38,417 bases of DNA from Anaerostipes butyraticus (GTDB lineage: Bacteria > Bacillota > Clostridia > Lachnospirales > Lachnospiraceae): contig NZ_BLYI01000069.1 in assembly GCF_016586355.1 (NCBI RefSeq), positions 1 to 38,417 of the forward strand, given 5' to 3'. The stretch's first letter is position 1. Each line of letters begins with the position of its first letter. Positions 1 through 7,094 of the stretch are shown in pieces. The notes beneath the pieces were generated by a model. The model worked only from the letters and a program-made list of their open reading frames with translations. It searched no databases and was not told where the DNA came from. A program made the translations under genes and the position numbers.

Positions 1-73
1 GCCGTTGTGGCTCAATTGGCAGAGCAGCTGATTTGTAATCAGCAGGTTACCGGTTCAAGTCCGGTCAACGGCT
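1..73 (+). tRNA. tRNA-Thr (TGT)
   Basis: Complete cloverleaf. The 7-bp acceptor stem pairs 1-7 with 66-72, the anticodon loop reads TGT and the T-loop is GGTTCAAGTCC. The window begins exactly at its first base, so its promoter and any upstream tRNA or rRNA genes are outside view. First member of a six-tRNA cluster. Confidence 0.96.
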
Positions 74-79
74 TAACGG

Positions 80-153
80 GGACCTTTAGCTCAGTTGGTT
101 AGAGCAATCGGCTCATAACCGATCGGTCCGGGGTTCGAGTCCCCGAGGGTCCA
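80..153 (+). tRNA. tRNA-Met (CAT)
   Basis: The acceptor stem 80-86 pairs with 146-152 (one G-U), the anticodon is CAT and the T-arm is CGGGG/CCCCG. The paired first base (G-C) argues for an elongator Met or an Ile2 (lysidine-modified CAT) rather than an initiator. The sequence alone does not settle elongator Met versus Ile2. Confidence 0.93.
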
Positions 154-178
154 TTGTGACAACCAAAATAAAATATCT

Positions 179-252
179 GGCCCGGTGGCTCAGCCGGTTA
201 GAGCGCCGCCCTGTCACGGCGGAGGTCGTGGGTTCGATTCCCATCCGGGTCG
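179..252 (+). tRNA. tRNA-Asp (GTC)
   Basis: The acceptor stem 179-185 pairs with 245-251, the anticodon is GTC in the loop CTGTCAC and the discriminator is G252, as expected for Asp. Same strand as its neighbours, with a short AT-rich spacer. Confidence 0.96.
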
Positions 253-281
253 TTTTACTATTTTCATAGTATATTTTTCAT

Positions 282-354
282 GGGATCATAGCTCAGCTGG
301 GAGAGCATCTGCCTTACAAGCAGAGGGTCACAGGTTCGAGCCCTGTTGGTCCCA
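282..354 (+). tRNA. tRNA-Val (TAC)
   Basis: The acceptor stem 282-288 pairs with 347-353 (one T-G wobble), the anticodon is TAC, the T-stem is ACAGG/CCTGT and the discriminator is A354. Confidence 0.96.
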
Positions 355-383
355 TTTATATGTCAGAATTTATTTTGGCATAT

Positions 384-469
384 GCCGCAGTGGCGGAACT
401 GGCAGACGCGCGGGACTTAAAATCCCGTTCGAGTTAAATCGAGTACCGGTTCGATTCCGGTCTGCGGCA
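384..469 (+). tRNA. tRNA-Leu (TAA)
   Basis: Class II tRNA with a long variable arm. The acceptor stem GCCGCAG 384-390 pairs with CTGCGGC 462-468, and the anticodon is TAA in the loop CTTAAAA. Its 86-nt length is normal for Leu. Confidence 0.96.
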
Positions 470-478
470 TTTTAGGTA

Positions 479-507
479 TTGACACCACGGACAGAATGTG
501 GTAATAT
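479..507 (+). promoter_or_regulatory. Promoter for tRNA-Arg
   Basis: TTGACA (479-484) and TAATAT (502-507) are separated by exactly 17 bp. This near-consensus housekeeping promoter lies just after tRNA-Leu, so tRNA-Arg can be transcribed independently of the upstream five. Confidence 0.85.
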
Positions 508-548
508 ATCTAATGTTGTCGGGTATGACAGCAGTTATAATTTGATAT

Positions 549-622
549 GTGGGCGTAGCTCAGCTGGATAGAGCGTCTGGCTACGGACCAGAAGGCCGGG
601 AGTTCGAATCTTCTCGCCCACG
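549..622 (+). tRNA. tRNA-Arg (ACG)
   Basis: The acceptor stem GTGGGCG 549-555 pairs with CGCCCAC 615-621. The anticodon is ACG (A34 normally edited to inosine by TadA) and the discriminator is G622. Last tRNA of the cluster; preceded by its own promoter and followed by an intrinsic terminator. Confidence 0.95.
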
Positions 623-626
623 CTGA

Positions 627-655
627 AAGGACTTGCAGAAGCAGGTCCTTTTTTT
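627..655 (+). terminator. Intrinsic terminator of the tRNA cluster
   Basis: The stem AGGACTTGC/GCAGGTCCT (two G-T wobbles) has a 4-nt loop and is followed by a run of seven T. It sits five bases past tRNA-Arg. Confidence 0.9.
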
Positions 656-727
656 ATTTCATAGGAACGGAAGATGCTGCTCATGGCCCTGCCGCAGGCG
701 GAGAATCCCGCTTTGCAGGCTTCTTTC
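651..727 (+). repeat. Dispersed intergenic repeat, copy A (internally deleted)
   Basis: It starts with TTTTTATTTCATAGG and continues into a module containing GCCGCAGGCGGAGAATCC and CTTTGCAGG followed by TTCTTT. The same two blocks occur at 22567-22699, where about 50 bases separate them, so this copy looks like an internally deleted version. It does not encode a protein I can recognise. Confidence 0.7.
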
Positions 728-782
728 CTGGTTTATGAATAAGAAATTTCATTCAGGTGAATATTCATCAATAAACTTCAGA

Positions 783-843
783 CAGAAATAATTATCACAA
801 TCCTGTGACAATTATTTCTGCTTTTTTTATTTTTCGGTATAAT
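783..843 (+). promoter_or_regulatory. Upstream region of the two-component operon: long inverted repeat and -10 box
   Basis: Arms 783-799 and 804-820 are complementary over 17 bp with one mismatch and are followed by seven T, so the element can act as an intrinsic terminator or attenuator. The apex holds TTGTGATA on the minus strand (793-800) opposite TGTGACAA (804-811). The same TTGTGATA word occurs twice before the ABC genes at 2474 and 2501. A TATAAT (838-843) follows about 45 bp before the GTG start; no clear -35 is visible, as expected for an activator-dependent promoter. Whether the palindrome is an operator, a terminator or both is inference. Confidence 0.55.
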
Positions 844-885
844 GATATAAGGCAGAAATTTCATAAGTATATATGGAGGTACCAT

Positions 886-1554
886 GTGAGAAAAATAATG
901 ATCGTGGAAGACGACAAAGAATTAAATAACGGGATCGCGTTTCATATAAGAAAAGCAGGATATGAACCGATACAGGCTTATATCTTAAAAACTGCGGCAG
1001 CCATGTATATAAACAGCAGACCGGATCTGATTCTTCTTGATGTGGGATTGCCGGATGGAGACGGATTTTCTTTCTGCCGGCAAATCAGAGAAAAGGAGGG
1101 AATTCCCATTTTGTTTATTACGGCAAGGGATTTAGAAGAAGATGCACTAAAAGGATACGAATCAGGAGCAGAAGATTATATCATAAAACCATTTTCTCTG
1201 CGGGTGCTGACCAAAAAGATTGATGTGATCTTGAAACGGAATCAGAAACGGGAAACCGAAGGCTTTTATGATGGCTTTTTATCTGTAGACTTTCGACAGA
1301 TGAAGGTAACAAAACAGGAAGAAGATTGTATGGTAACGCCCACAGAATTCAAACTGCTTCGCATCCTGATAGAGAACAGAGGTCAGCTGCTTACATATTC
1401 CCTGCTTCTGGATCGTCTGTGGGACAGCAACGGGCAGTTTGTAGATAAACATGCTCTTGCAGTTAACATTAATCGTTTGAGAAAAAAGATAGAAGATGAG
1501 GAACATAAGTATATTTCCAATGTATACGGAATGGGGTACCAATGGCTGAAATAG
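886..1554 (+). CDS. OmpR/PhoB-family response regulator
   Basis: A 222-aa two-component response regulator. The receiver domain (about 1-115) has the acidic pair at 9-10, the phospho-acceptor Asp52 in LLDVGLPDGDG and Lys101 in IIKPFS. A C-terminal winged helix (about 130-222) contains TPTEFKLLRIL and the DKHALAVNINRLRKKI recognition region. I start it at GTG 886, because GGAGG at 876-880 sits six bases upstream and family similarity begins at RKIMIVEDD; an earlier in-frame ATG at 805 lies inside the inverted repeat and would add a non-homologous leader. It overlaps the kinase gene by 13 bp, so they are translationally coupled. By analogy with BceR/VanR-type systems linked to FtsX exporters, it probably activates the ABC genes that follow. 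Confidence 0.93.
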   Translation: MRKIMIVEDDKELNNGIAFHIRKAGYEPIQAYILKTAAAMYINSRPDLILLDVGLPDGDGFSFCRQIREKEGIPILFITARDLEEDALKGYESGAEDYIIKPFSLRVLTKKIDVILKRNQKRETEGFYDGFLSVDFRQMKVTKQEEDCMVTPTEFKLLRILIENRGQLLTYSLLLDRLWDSNGQFVDKHALAVNINRLRKKIEDEEHKYISNVYGMGYQWLK

Positions 1555-2468
1555 TGATAATCGCAGTCCTTTTCACAGGGGCTGCGGCTCTCGGTATAAA
1601 ATATCTCCGGATGAAACAGGATATTTATGATTTTGGAACATATTTAGATGAATGTCTGGATCAAATGATTGCAGGAAAAGAAATGCGGCGGATGGATGAA
1701 TCAGAGGAATCTATGTGGGGAAGGACTTATGACAAACTGAAAAAATTGGATTATATATGGAAGAAACAGAATCAGAAAAATATAGAAGAAAAAAAGCAAA
1801 TGAAAGAACTGATTTCTGATATTTCCCATCAGACCAGAACACCGTCAGCCAATATGAAACTGTATCTGGAAATCCTTACCCGAGAAGATCTGACAGAAGA
1901 AGAGAGAAGACAGTTTCTCCGGAAAATTCAGCTTCAGGAAGAAAAACTGGAATTTTTGATGGAAAGTCTGGTAAAAATGTCCCGATTGGAAACAGGGGTT
2001 CTAACTCTTCATATGGAACTACAGCCTTTTTATGAAACTCTGGTCAGGGCTGTGGCAGCCATTGTGCCAAAGGCAGAAAAGAAAAAAATTATGATTTATG
2101 TGGATTGTGCAGAAACGCTGCTATTGTGCCATGACCGTAAGTGGACGGAAGAGGCGGTATTTAATCTGCTGGACAATGCAGTGAAATATACAGAGCCGGG
2201 CGGTGAAATCAACATTTCGGCAAAAGAACAGGAAATCTACACGAAAATCAGCATTCGGGATACAGGAAAAGGAATTGAGCAAAGCCGGCAGGCAGAAATA
2301 TTTCAGCGGTTTTATCGGGAGCCGGAAGTTTCACAAAAAGAAGGGATCGGAATCGGCCTGTATCTGACAAGAAAGATTATCACAGTGCAGAATGGATATA
2401 TCGAGGTGCATTCAGAACCGGGAAAAGGCGCAGAATTTCAGATTTATCTGCCGCGGAAAGAATTATAA
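1542..2468 (+). CDS. Sensor histidine kinase, small one-TM type
   Basis: A 308-aa kinase with a single predicted N-terminal membrane segment (about residues 4-22) and no extracellular sensor domain. The HisKA region has phospho-His96 in SDISHQTRTPSANM. The HATPase domain shows the N box (NLLDNAVKYT), G1 (DTGKGIE) and G2 (GIGIGLYLTRK). Such intramembrane-type kinases next to an FtsX-type exporter usually do not sense the ligand themselves but respond to the transporter (BceS-like logic); that coupling is inferred from context. The start ATG lies inside the last codons of the response regulator, and the ABC genes follow after 81 bp. Confidence 0.92.
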   Translation: MAEIVIIAVLFTGAAALGIKYLRMKQDIYDFGTYLDECLDQMIAGKEMRRMDESEESMWGRTYDKLKKLDYIWKKQNQKNIEEKKQMKELISDISHQTRTPSANMKLYLEILTREDLTEEERRQFLRKIQLQEEKLEFLMESLVKMSRLETGVLTLHMELQPFYETLVRAVAAIVPKAEKKKIMIYVDCAETLLLCHDRKWTEEAVFNLLDNAVKYTEPGGEINISAKEQEIYTKISIRDTGKGIEQSRQAEIFQRFYREPEVSQKEGIGIGLYLTRKIITVQNGYIEVHSEPGKGAEFQIYLPRKEL

Positions 2469-2473
2469 CAAAA

Positions 2474-2531
2474 TTGTGATAAAACGTAAAAGAGACTGTT
2501 TTGTGATAGTTGTCCGTTATGCTTGTAATAT
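2474..2531 (+). promoter_or_regulatory. Candidate response-regulator sites and promoter for the ABC genes
   Basis: Two exact direct copies of TTGTGATA start at 2474 and 2501, 27 bp apart. A TAATAT (2526-2531) lies downstream; TTGTGA 2501-2506 could double as a -35 with a long 19-bp spacer. The word also occurs in the palindrome before the regulator gene (793-800, minus strand). Shared use at both promoter regions suggests the cognate regulator binds it; this is inference. Confidence 0.5.
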
Positions 2532-2549
2532 AGAAGGAGGGAAAAGTAA

Positions 2550-3224
2550 ATGAAACAGTGGATGGTGAAAACAAGAAATTTGAAAAAATATTACAAGCAG
2601 GGAAATTATATAATAAAAGCTTTAGACGGCGTAGATTTTCAGGCGGAAGATGGAGAATTTGTTTCTATTATTGGAAAGTCAGGGAGCGGTAAGAGTACGC
2701 TTCTTTATATGATTGGCGGACTGGATATCCCTACAGAAGGGGATGTTTTCGTGGGAGGGAAAAACCTGGCAGGAATCAGCAGGGAAAAACTGGCAGTTTT
2801 TCGGAGAAGAAATGTAGGATTCATTTTTCAGAGTTATAATCTGGTACCAGATCTGAATGTATATGAAAATATCATACTTCCGATAGAATTGGACGGAGCG
2901 GCTGTTGATGAGGAACTGGTTGACGAACTGCTGGACAGCCTGCAGCTTTTAGATAAGAAGGAAGCAATGCCAAATACTCTTTCCGGAGGACAGCAGCAAA
3001 GAGCTGCAATTGCCAGGGCATTAGCCATAAAGCCTCTTCTGGTTCTGGCAGATGAACCAACTGGAAATCTGGACACAGGAACAAGTCACGATGTTATAGG
3101 TCTGCTTCGGACAATGGCAAAGCGTTTTCAGCAGACACTGGTTGTCATTACCCATGACCAGGATATTGCACAGATGGCAGACCGGATCGTTCATATGAAG
3201 GACGGGAAAATCGTGAGGGGGTGA
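2550..3224 (+). CDS. ABC transporter ATPase (LolD/MacB type)
   Basis: A 224-aa cytoplasmic ATPase that powers the permease encoded next. Walker A is GKSGSGKST (about 42-50), the signature is LSGGQQQR and Walker B is LVLADEPTGNLD, followed by the switch His in ITHDQD. The LADEPTGNLDT block is typical of the MacB/LolD/BceA group that pairs with FtsX permeases. The ribosome site AGGAGGG lies eight to nine bases before ATG 2550. Its last codons overlap the ribosome site of the permease gene. Likely role: export of, or resistance to, a peptide or lipid-targeting antimicrobial, inferred from the adjacent two-component system; the substrate cannot be read from sequence. Confidence 0.93.
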   Translation: MKQWMVKTRNLKKYYKQGNYIIKALDGVDFQAEDGEFVSIIGKSGSGKSTLLYMIGGLDIPTEGDVFVGGKNLAGISREKLAVFRRRNVGFIFQSYNLVPDLNVYENIILPIELDGAAVDEELVDELLDSLQLLDKKEAMPNTLSGGQQQRAAIARALAIKPLLVLADEPTGNLDTGTSHDVIGLLRTMAKRFQQTLVVITHDQDIAQMADRIVHMKDGKIVRG

Positions 3225-3229
3225 CGGCT

Positions 3230-5719
3230 GTGAAGAAATACAATAACAGGATCTTGTGGAAGATGGCGGTACGGTCTTTAAAACGCAATAAAGCAAAAAA
3301 CCGAATGCTTTTAACAGCAGTGATACTTTCTGTTTTTCTGATTTTTACAGTTCTGACAGTAGGCAGTACTTATATGGAAATGGAAAAAATACAAAATATC
3401 CGTCAGAAAGGAGCTCAATTTGACGCCGTGCTGGTCGGCGGAGTTACAAAGAAACAGCTGGAATGGTGCAGAGAAAGAAAGAACATCACGGCAGTAGGGC
3501 TGCAGGCGTACAGCGGGTATCCGGAAAAAACGAAAAAAGATAGTACTCTTCACAGTGGACTGATCTGGTGTGATGAAGTATTTTGGAAGAAGCAGATGGC
3601 GCCGGCCAGGGACATGGTCCAGGGAAGATATCCGCAGAAGGAAAACGAACTGATGGCTACCAGAAAGTCATTAAAAGACTGTGGAATGGAACATCTGGGG
3701 GTGGGGGATTCTTTTGAAATGACTTATACTGATCACAACGGATCGCATACAAAAAATTTTACGATATCCGGTATCTGGGATGGATATGGTGACCGGCAGG
3801 TGTTTTTTGTTTCAAAAAAATTTTTTGAGCATTCCGGCTATACACTGGACCAGACCAGATCCGGGATCATGTATCTGAATTTTGATGAGAAAGATTTAAG
3901 AGAAAATGAGCGGCAGGAAATCATGACACGGCTGAATCTGGGAGAACAGCAGTATTTTGAATTTAGTCAGGAAATGAGCAGCTGGATGGAAGTAATGACA
4001 GGCGCGGCCGGACTGGCAGCGGCGATCTGTCTGAGCGCCTATCTTTTGATTTACAATATTCTTAGTCTGTCAGTATCAGCCAATATCAGATATTATGGCC
4101 TTCTGGAGACCATAGGAATGACAAACTGGCAGATCAGAAAATTTCTAAGACGTCAGATGGCACTGCTGGGCGCAGCCGGAATCGCAGTGGGAATGAGCCT
4201 GGGAATCGTGGTTTCTTTTCGATTGATTCCATTTATTGTTACAGCCCTTGGAATCCATCAGGATGATATTCACGTGGTCTTTCATCCGGCAGTGTTCGTC
4301 CTGGCAGTGGGAGTTGCAGCGGCGACGATTTTTATGGGAAACCAGAATGCCATAAAAACTGCAGGATCCGTATCTCCGGTGGATGCCATGTGTTACCGCG
4401 GCAGTTCAGAAAACCGGAGACGGCATAAAATAAGAAGAGGACCGGTTTTATGGAAAATGGCTCTGGAGCAGATCGGGAAAAATAAGAAAAAATCGGCCGT
4501 TGTCATCCTGTCTCTTGCAGCCAGTCTGAGTATATTTTTATGTCTTACAACACTGATTCAAAGCCATGGGGCCAGAACTGTTTATACCAATTATATGAAT
4601 GAAGATCTGATCGTTCAGAATGATACCCTGCTGAAGGAAGAAAAATCCGACTGGAAGCAGATCATGGATGCAAAGTTCATTGATTCTGTCCGGAAATTAT
4701 CTGGAGTAGAAAGAGTTTCTTCTCTGAAGAGAGCAGAAATCGTTGTACCGTGGAGCGGTGAGATCACGGAAACGTGGCTGAAAAAATTTTATGAAAAATG
4801 GCAGGAGGAGCCTTTTGGTGAAAAAGAGCGGAATGAATATAAGGAGCATCCGGAACGATTTGATTCTTTTTGTTATGGTATCAGCCGTCAGGAATTTGAT
4901 TATCTGAAAGAAAATGAAAACCTTAAAACAGAATGGAAAGATTTTAGAGAAGGAAAAACCTGCCTGCTGTATGATGGAGCAATGAGTCTTCCAGAAAGTA
5001 CATTTTTGGGGAAAACACTGACTTTCTGGGAAGACAGGCAGGGATCGCCGGAAGAAAAGATAACAATCGGAGATTTGGTTTCTGAAGAATATTATGGGGC
5101 AGGTTCCGGAAAAGGACTGGTGATTCTGATCAGTCAGGATTATATGAAAGAGATGGCAGGAGCTCTTGTGTTTAGAATGAATATCAGCTATAAAGAACCT
5201 TATGATCAGGAAACAGAACAAAAAGTTCTGCAGAAAATCCAGGAAACTCCTGGACGAAAAGATTTTTCCTATACTTCAAAGATAGAGGATTTGAAAGAAG
5301 CGCGGAGAGCGCAGGGAAATATGATGGGAGTAGGAATTGGCCTGACCGTGATCATTGCGTGGATCGGTATTATGAATTATATCAATACCGTATCAGGAAA
5401 TATTTCCAGCCGGCAGTCGGAGCTGGCGCTCCTGGAAGGAATCGGTATGACAAAACGACAGATGAGAGGAATGCTGGTAAGAGAAGGAATCTTGTACGGG
5501 CTGTTTTCATGGCTGATTACAGCTGCCGCGGGGATTGGCATCACCTATGTGATCTATGAGAAAATGAACAGCAATCAGATACCGTTTGAGATACCGTGGA
5601 TATGGATATTAGGAATGGCAGCAATTATTTTGATGATATGCGCTCTGGTACCAGTGATTTTCTATCATATCATTGATAAAAAAAAGAGTATCATCGAACG
5701 TATCAGGGAGATACAATAA
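3230..5719 (+). CDS. FtsX-family ABC permease, duplicated architecture
   Basis: An 829-aa membrane protein with two FtsX-type halves. Each half has one leading TM helix, a large extracellular domain and three further TM helices. By eye the helices lie at about 25-47, 265-385 (three), 425-447 and 695-825 (three), with extracellular parts at about 50-260 and 450-690. This eight-TM, two-ectodomain plan differs from the ten-TM, single-ectodomain BceB plan. I start at GTG 3230 because AGGGGG at 3215-3220 is correctly spaced for it; the GTG at 3221 would abut the ribosome site. It is translationally coupled to the ATPase. The hairpin at 5738-5784 follows the gene. Confidence 0.88.
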   Translation: MKKYNNRILWKMAVRSLKRNKAKNRMLLTAVILSVFLIFTVLTVGSTYMEMEKIQNIRQKGAQFDAVLVGGVTKKQLEWCRERKNITAVGLQAYSGYPEKTKKDSTLHSGLIWCDEVFWKKQMAPARDMVQGRYPQKENELMATRKSLKDCGMEHLGVGDSFEMTYTDHNGSHTKNFTISGIWDGYGDRQVFFVSKKFFEHSGYTLDQTRSGIMYLNFDEKDLRENERQEIMTRLNLGEQQYFEFSQEMSSWMEVMTGAAGLAAAICLSAYLLIYNILSLSVSANIRYYGLLETIGMTNWQIRKFLRRQMALLGAAGIAVGMSLGIVVSFRLIPFIVTALGIHQDDIHVVFHPAVFVLAVGVAAATIFMGNQNAIKTAGSVSPVDAMCYRGSSENRRRHKIRRGPVLWKMALEQIGKNKKKSAVVILSLAASLSIFLCLTTLIQSHGARTVYTNYMNEDLIVQNDTLLKEEKSDWKQIMDAKFIDSVRKLSGVERVSSLKRAEIVVPWSGEITETWLKKFYEKWQEEPFGEKERNEYKEHPERFDSFCYGISRQEFDYLKENENLKTEWKDFREGKTCLLYDGAMSLPESTFLGKTLTFWEDRQGSPEEKITIGDLVSEEYYGAGSGKGLVILISQDYMKEMAGALVFRMNISYKEPYDQETEQKVLQKIQETPGRKDFSYTSKIEDLKEARRAQGNMMGVGIGLTVIIAWIGIMNYINTVSGNISSRQSELALLEGIGMTKRQMRGMLVREGILYGLFSWLITAAAGIGITYVIYEKMNSNQIPFEIPWIWILGMAAIILMICALVPVIFYHIIDKKKSIIERIREIQ

Positions 5720-5737
5720 GGAGAGATTCAAATAGGA

Positions 5738-5784
5738 TAACGGCAAAAGACTGACAGATTTTTGTCTGTCAGTCTTTGCCGTTA
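5738..5784. terminator. Long hairpin between convergent genes
   Basis: TAACGGCAAAAGACTGACAGA (5738-5758) pairs with 5765-5784 along about 20 bp with one bulged A, leaving a small T-rich loop. It lies between the convergent permease and mtlD genes. Neither flank has a clear T run, so efficiency as an intrinsic terminator is uncertain. Confidence 0.6.
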
Positions 5785-5844
5785 ACAACGCTAAATGAAG
5801 TAAGTGTATCATTAATGTATAAATAAATATTATTTATAATCTTT

Positions 5845-6987
5845 TTAGAGGATATTTGTATAAATCTCTGCAACCTGATCCAGGATGCTTTCATTTTCAA
5901 TTCCGGAAATTTCTTTTAATGCGTTTTTTACCCCAAGATTTTTGATCTTATCCTGCAGTTCTGCGCTCTGCGGATCATCCGGGTTATCATATTTCAATGC
6001 GGCAGCCATACCTGTCAGCAATGCGTCTACCGGAAGGTTATATTTCAAAGCAGTTGTTACCGGCTTCGCAAGACGATCCGCTGCGCTCAGTTTACGGAGA
6101 GGTTCTCTTCCTACACGAGCAGGATCATCTTCAAGATATGGATTTTTGAAACGATTGATGATCTTGTCAATGTATTTAAAATGAGCCTCCTTGTCGAAAC
6201 CATATTTTTTAACCAGAGCCATTCCGCTCTGCTGCATTGCTTTCTTCACGATGGTAAAGATTTCTTCATCTTTGATGCTCTCATCAATTGTCTTATATCC
6301 TTTGTAGTATCCAAGATATGCAGCGATGCAGTGTCCTGTGTTCAATGTAAATAATTTACGTTCAATATATGCCATCAGGTTATCAGCCAGGTTCATGCCG
6401 TCGATCTTAGGAACTTCTCCTTTAAAAGAAGCCTCTTCGACATTCCACTCATAGTAATTCTCTACAACGACATCGATTGGATTGTCAAGACGAACAGGAG
6501 GAACGATACGGTCAACGGAACAGTCTGGGAAGCCGACATACTGGTCAGCATAAGCTTTTTCTTCATCTGTGAAGTGACTGTAAACAGCCTCTTTTAACTG
6601 GGAACTGCCGCGGATTGCATTTTCACAGGCAATGATATTGAGATATTTTTCTGAACCATCTTTCATTCTTGCTTTGATTCCGTCTGCAACGGCTGGCGCA
6701 ATAATTGGAAGAACACGCAGCCCAACAGCGGTAGTAATGATTTCAGCATCCTTGATTTCCCCGATAACTTCTGGCTTTGTGGAATCCACTCCGCTGATAT
6801 CTGTAATGATCTGTTCACTGCTTTCCACGTCTTTTACATAGATGGTATATTTCTTGTCTGCATTGATCCGGTCAATGATTGTCATGTTTACGTCTGCAAA
6901 TACTACATGATATCCTGCGTTGGAGAGCAGTCCTCCAATAAATCCGCGTCCGATATTTCCAGCTCCAAACTGAATTGCTTTTTTCAT
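5845..6987 (-). CDS. mtlD: Mannitol-1-phosphate 5-dehydrogenase
   Basis: A 380-aa cytoplasmic NAD-dependent enzyme that oxidises mannitol-1-phosphate to fructose-6-phosphate. The N-terminal Rossmann signature FGAGNIGRGFIG is exact for the MtlD branch of the polyol-specific long-chain dehydrogenases. The catalytic region with ERKLFTLNTGHCIAAYLGYYKG carries the family Lys/Asn/His pattern. Full length for the family (about 380). The start ATG follows AAAGGAGGAGCAAA. It lies 107 bp after mtlA on the same strand, with a partly palindromic segment between them, and shares its promoter. Confidence 0.97.
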   Translation of the reverse strand: MKKAIQFGAGNIGRGFIGGLLSNAGYHVVFADVNMTIIDRINADKKYTIYVKDVESSEQIITDISGVDSTKPEVIGEIKDAEIITTAVGLRVLPIIAPAVADGIKARMKDGSEKYLNIIACENAIRGSSQLKEAVYSHFTDEEKAYADQYVGFPDCSVDRIVPPVRLDNPIDVVVENYYEWNVEEASFKGEVPKIDGMNLADNLMAYIERKLFTLNTGHCIAAYLGYYKGYKTIDESIKDEEIFTIVKKAMQQSGMALVKKYGFDKEAHFKYIDKIINRFKNPYLEDDPARVGREPLRKLSAADRLAKPVTTALKYNLPVDALLTGMAAALKYDNPDDPQSAELQDKIKNLGVKNALKEISGIENESILDQVAEIYTNIL

Positions 6988-7020
6988 TTTGCTCCTCCTT
7001 TGACAAAAAACGTCTGTTCT

Positions 7021-7075
7021 TATTTATTTTTACCTGTTTCGATAAAGGGTACACCGCATCTGATCCGATGCACCC
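7021..7075 (-). other. mtlA-mtlD intercistronic hairpin
   Basis: GCATC-TGATCC-GATGC, flanked by GGGT and CACCC, can form an imperfect stem-loop in the 107-bp gap between mtlA and mtlD. It may be an mRNA processing or stabilising element. No promoter is seen here. Confidence 0.35.
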
Positions 7076-7094
7076 TCTATCTGATGTTTACTTT

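Noticed and set aside
185-475. Open frame across the tRNA cluster
   Set aside because: It is formed from tRNA-Asp, Val and Leu gene sequence.
805-885. N-terminal extension of the response regulator from ATG 805
   Set aside because: It lies within the inverted repeat and T run, before the -10 box, and is unlike other receivers. GTG 886 has a proper ribosome site.
4697-5221. Long minus-strand frame inside the permease gene
   Set aside because: Shadow of the A-rich coding strand: Phe/Ile/Leu-rich translation with no family resemblance or ribosome site.
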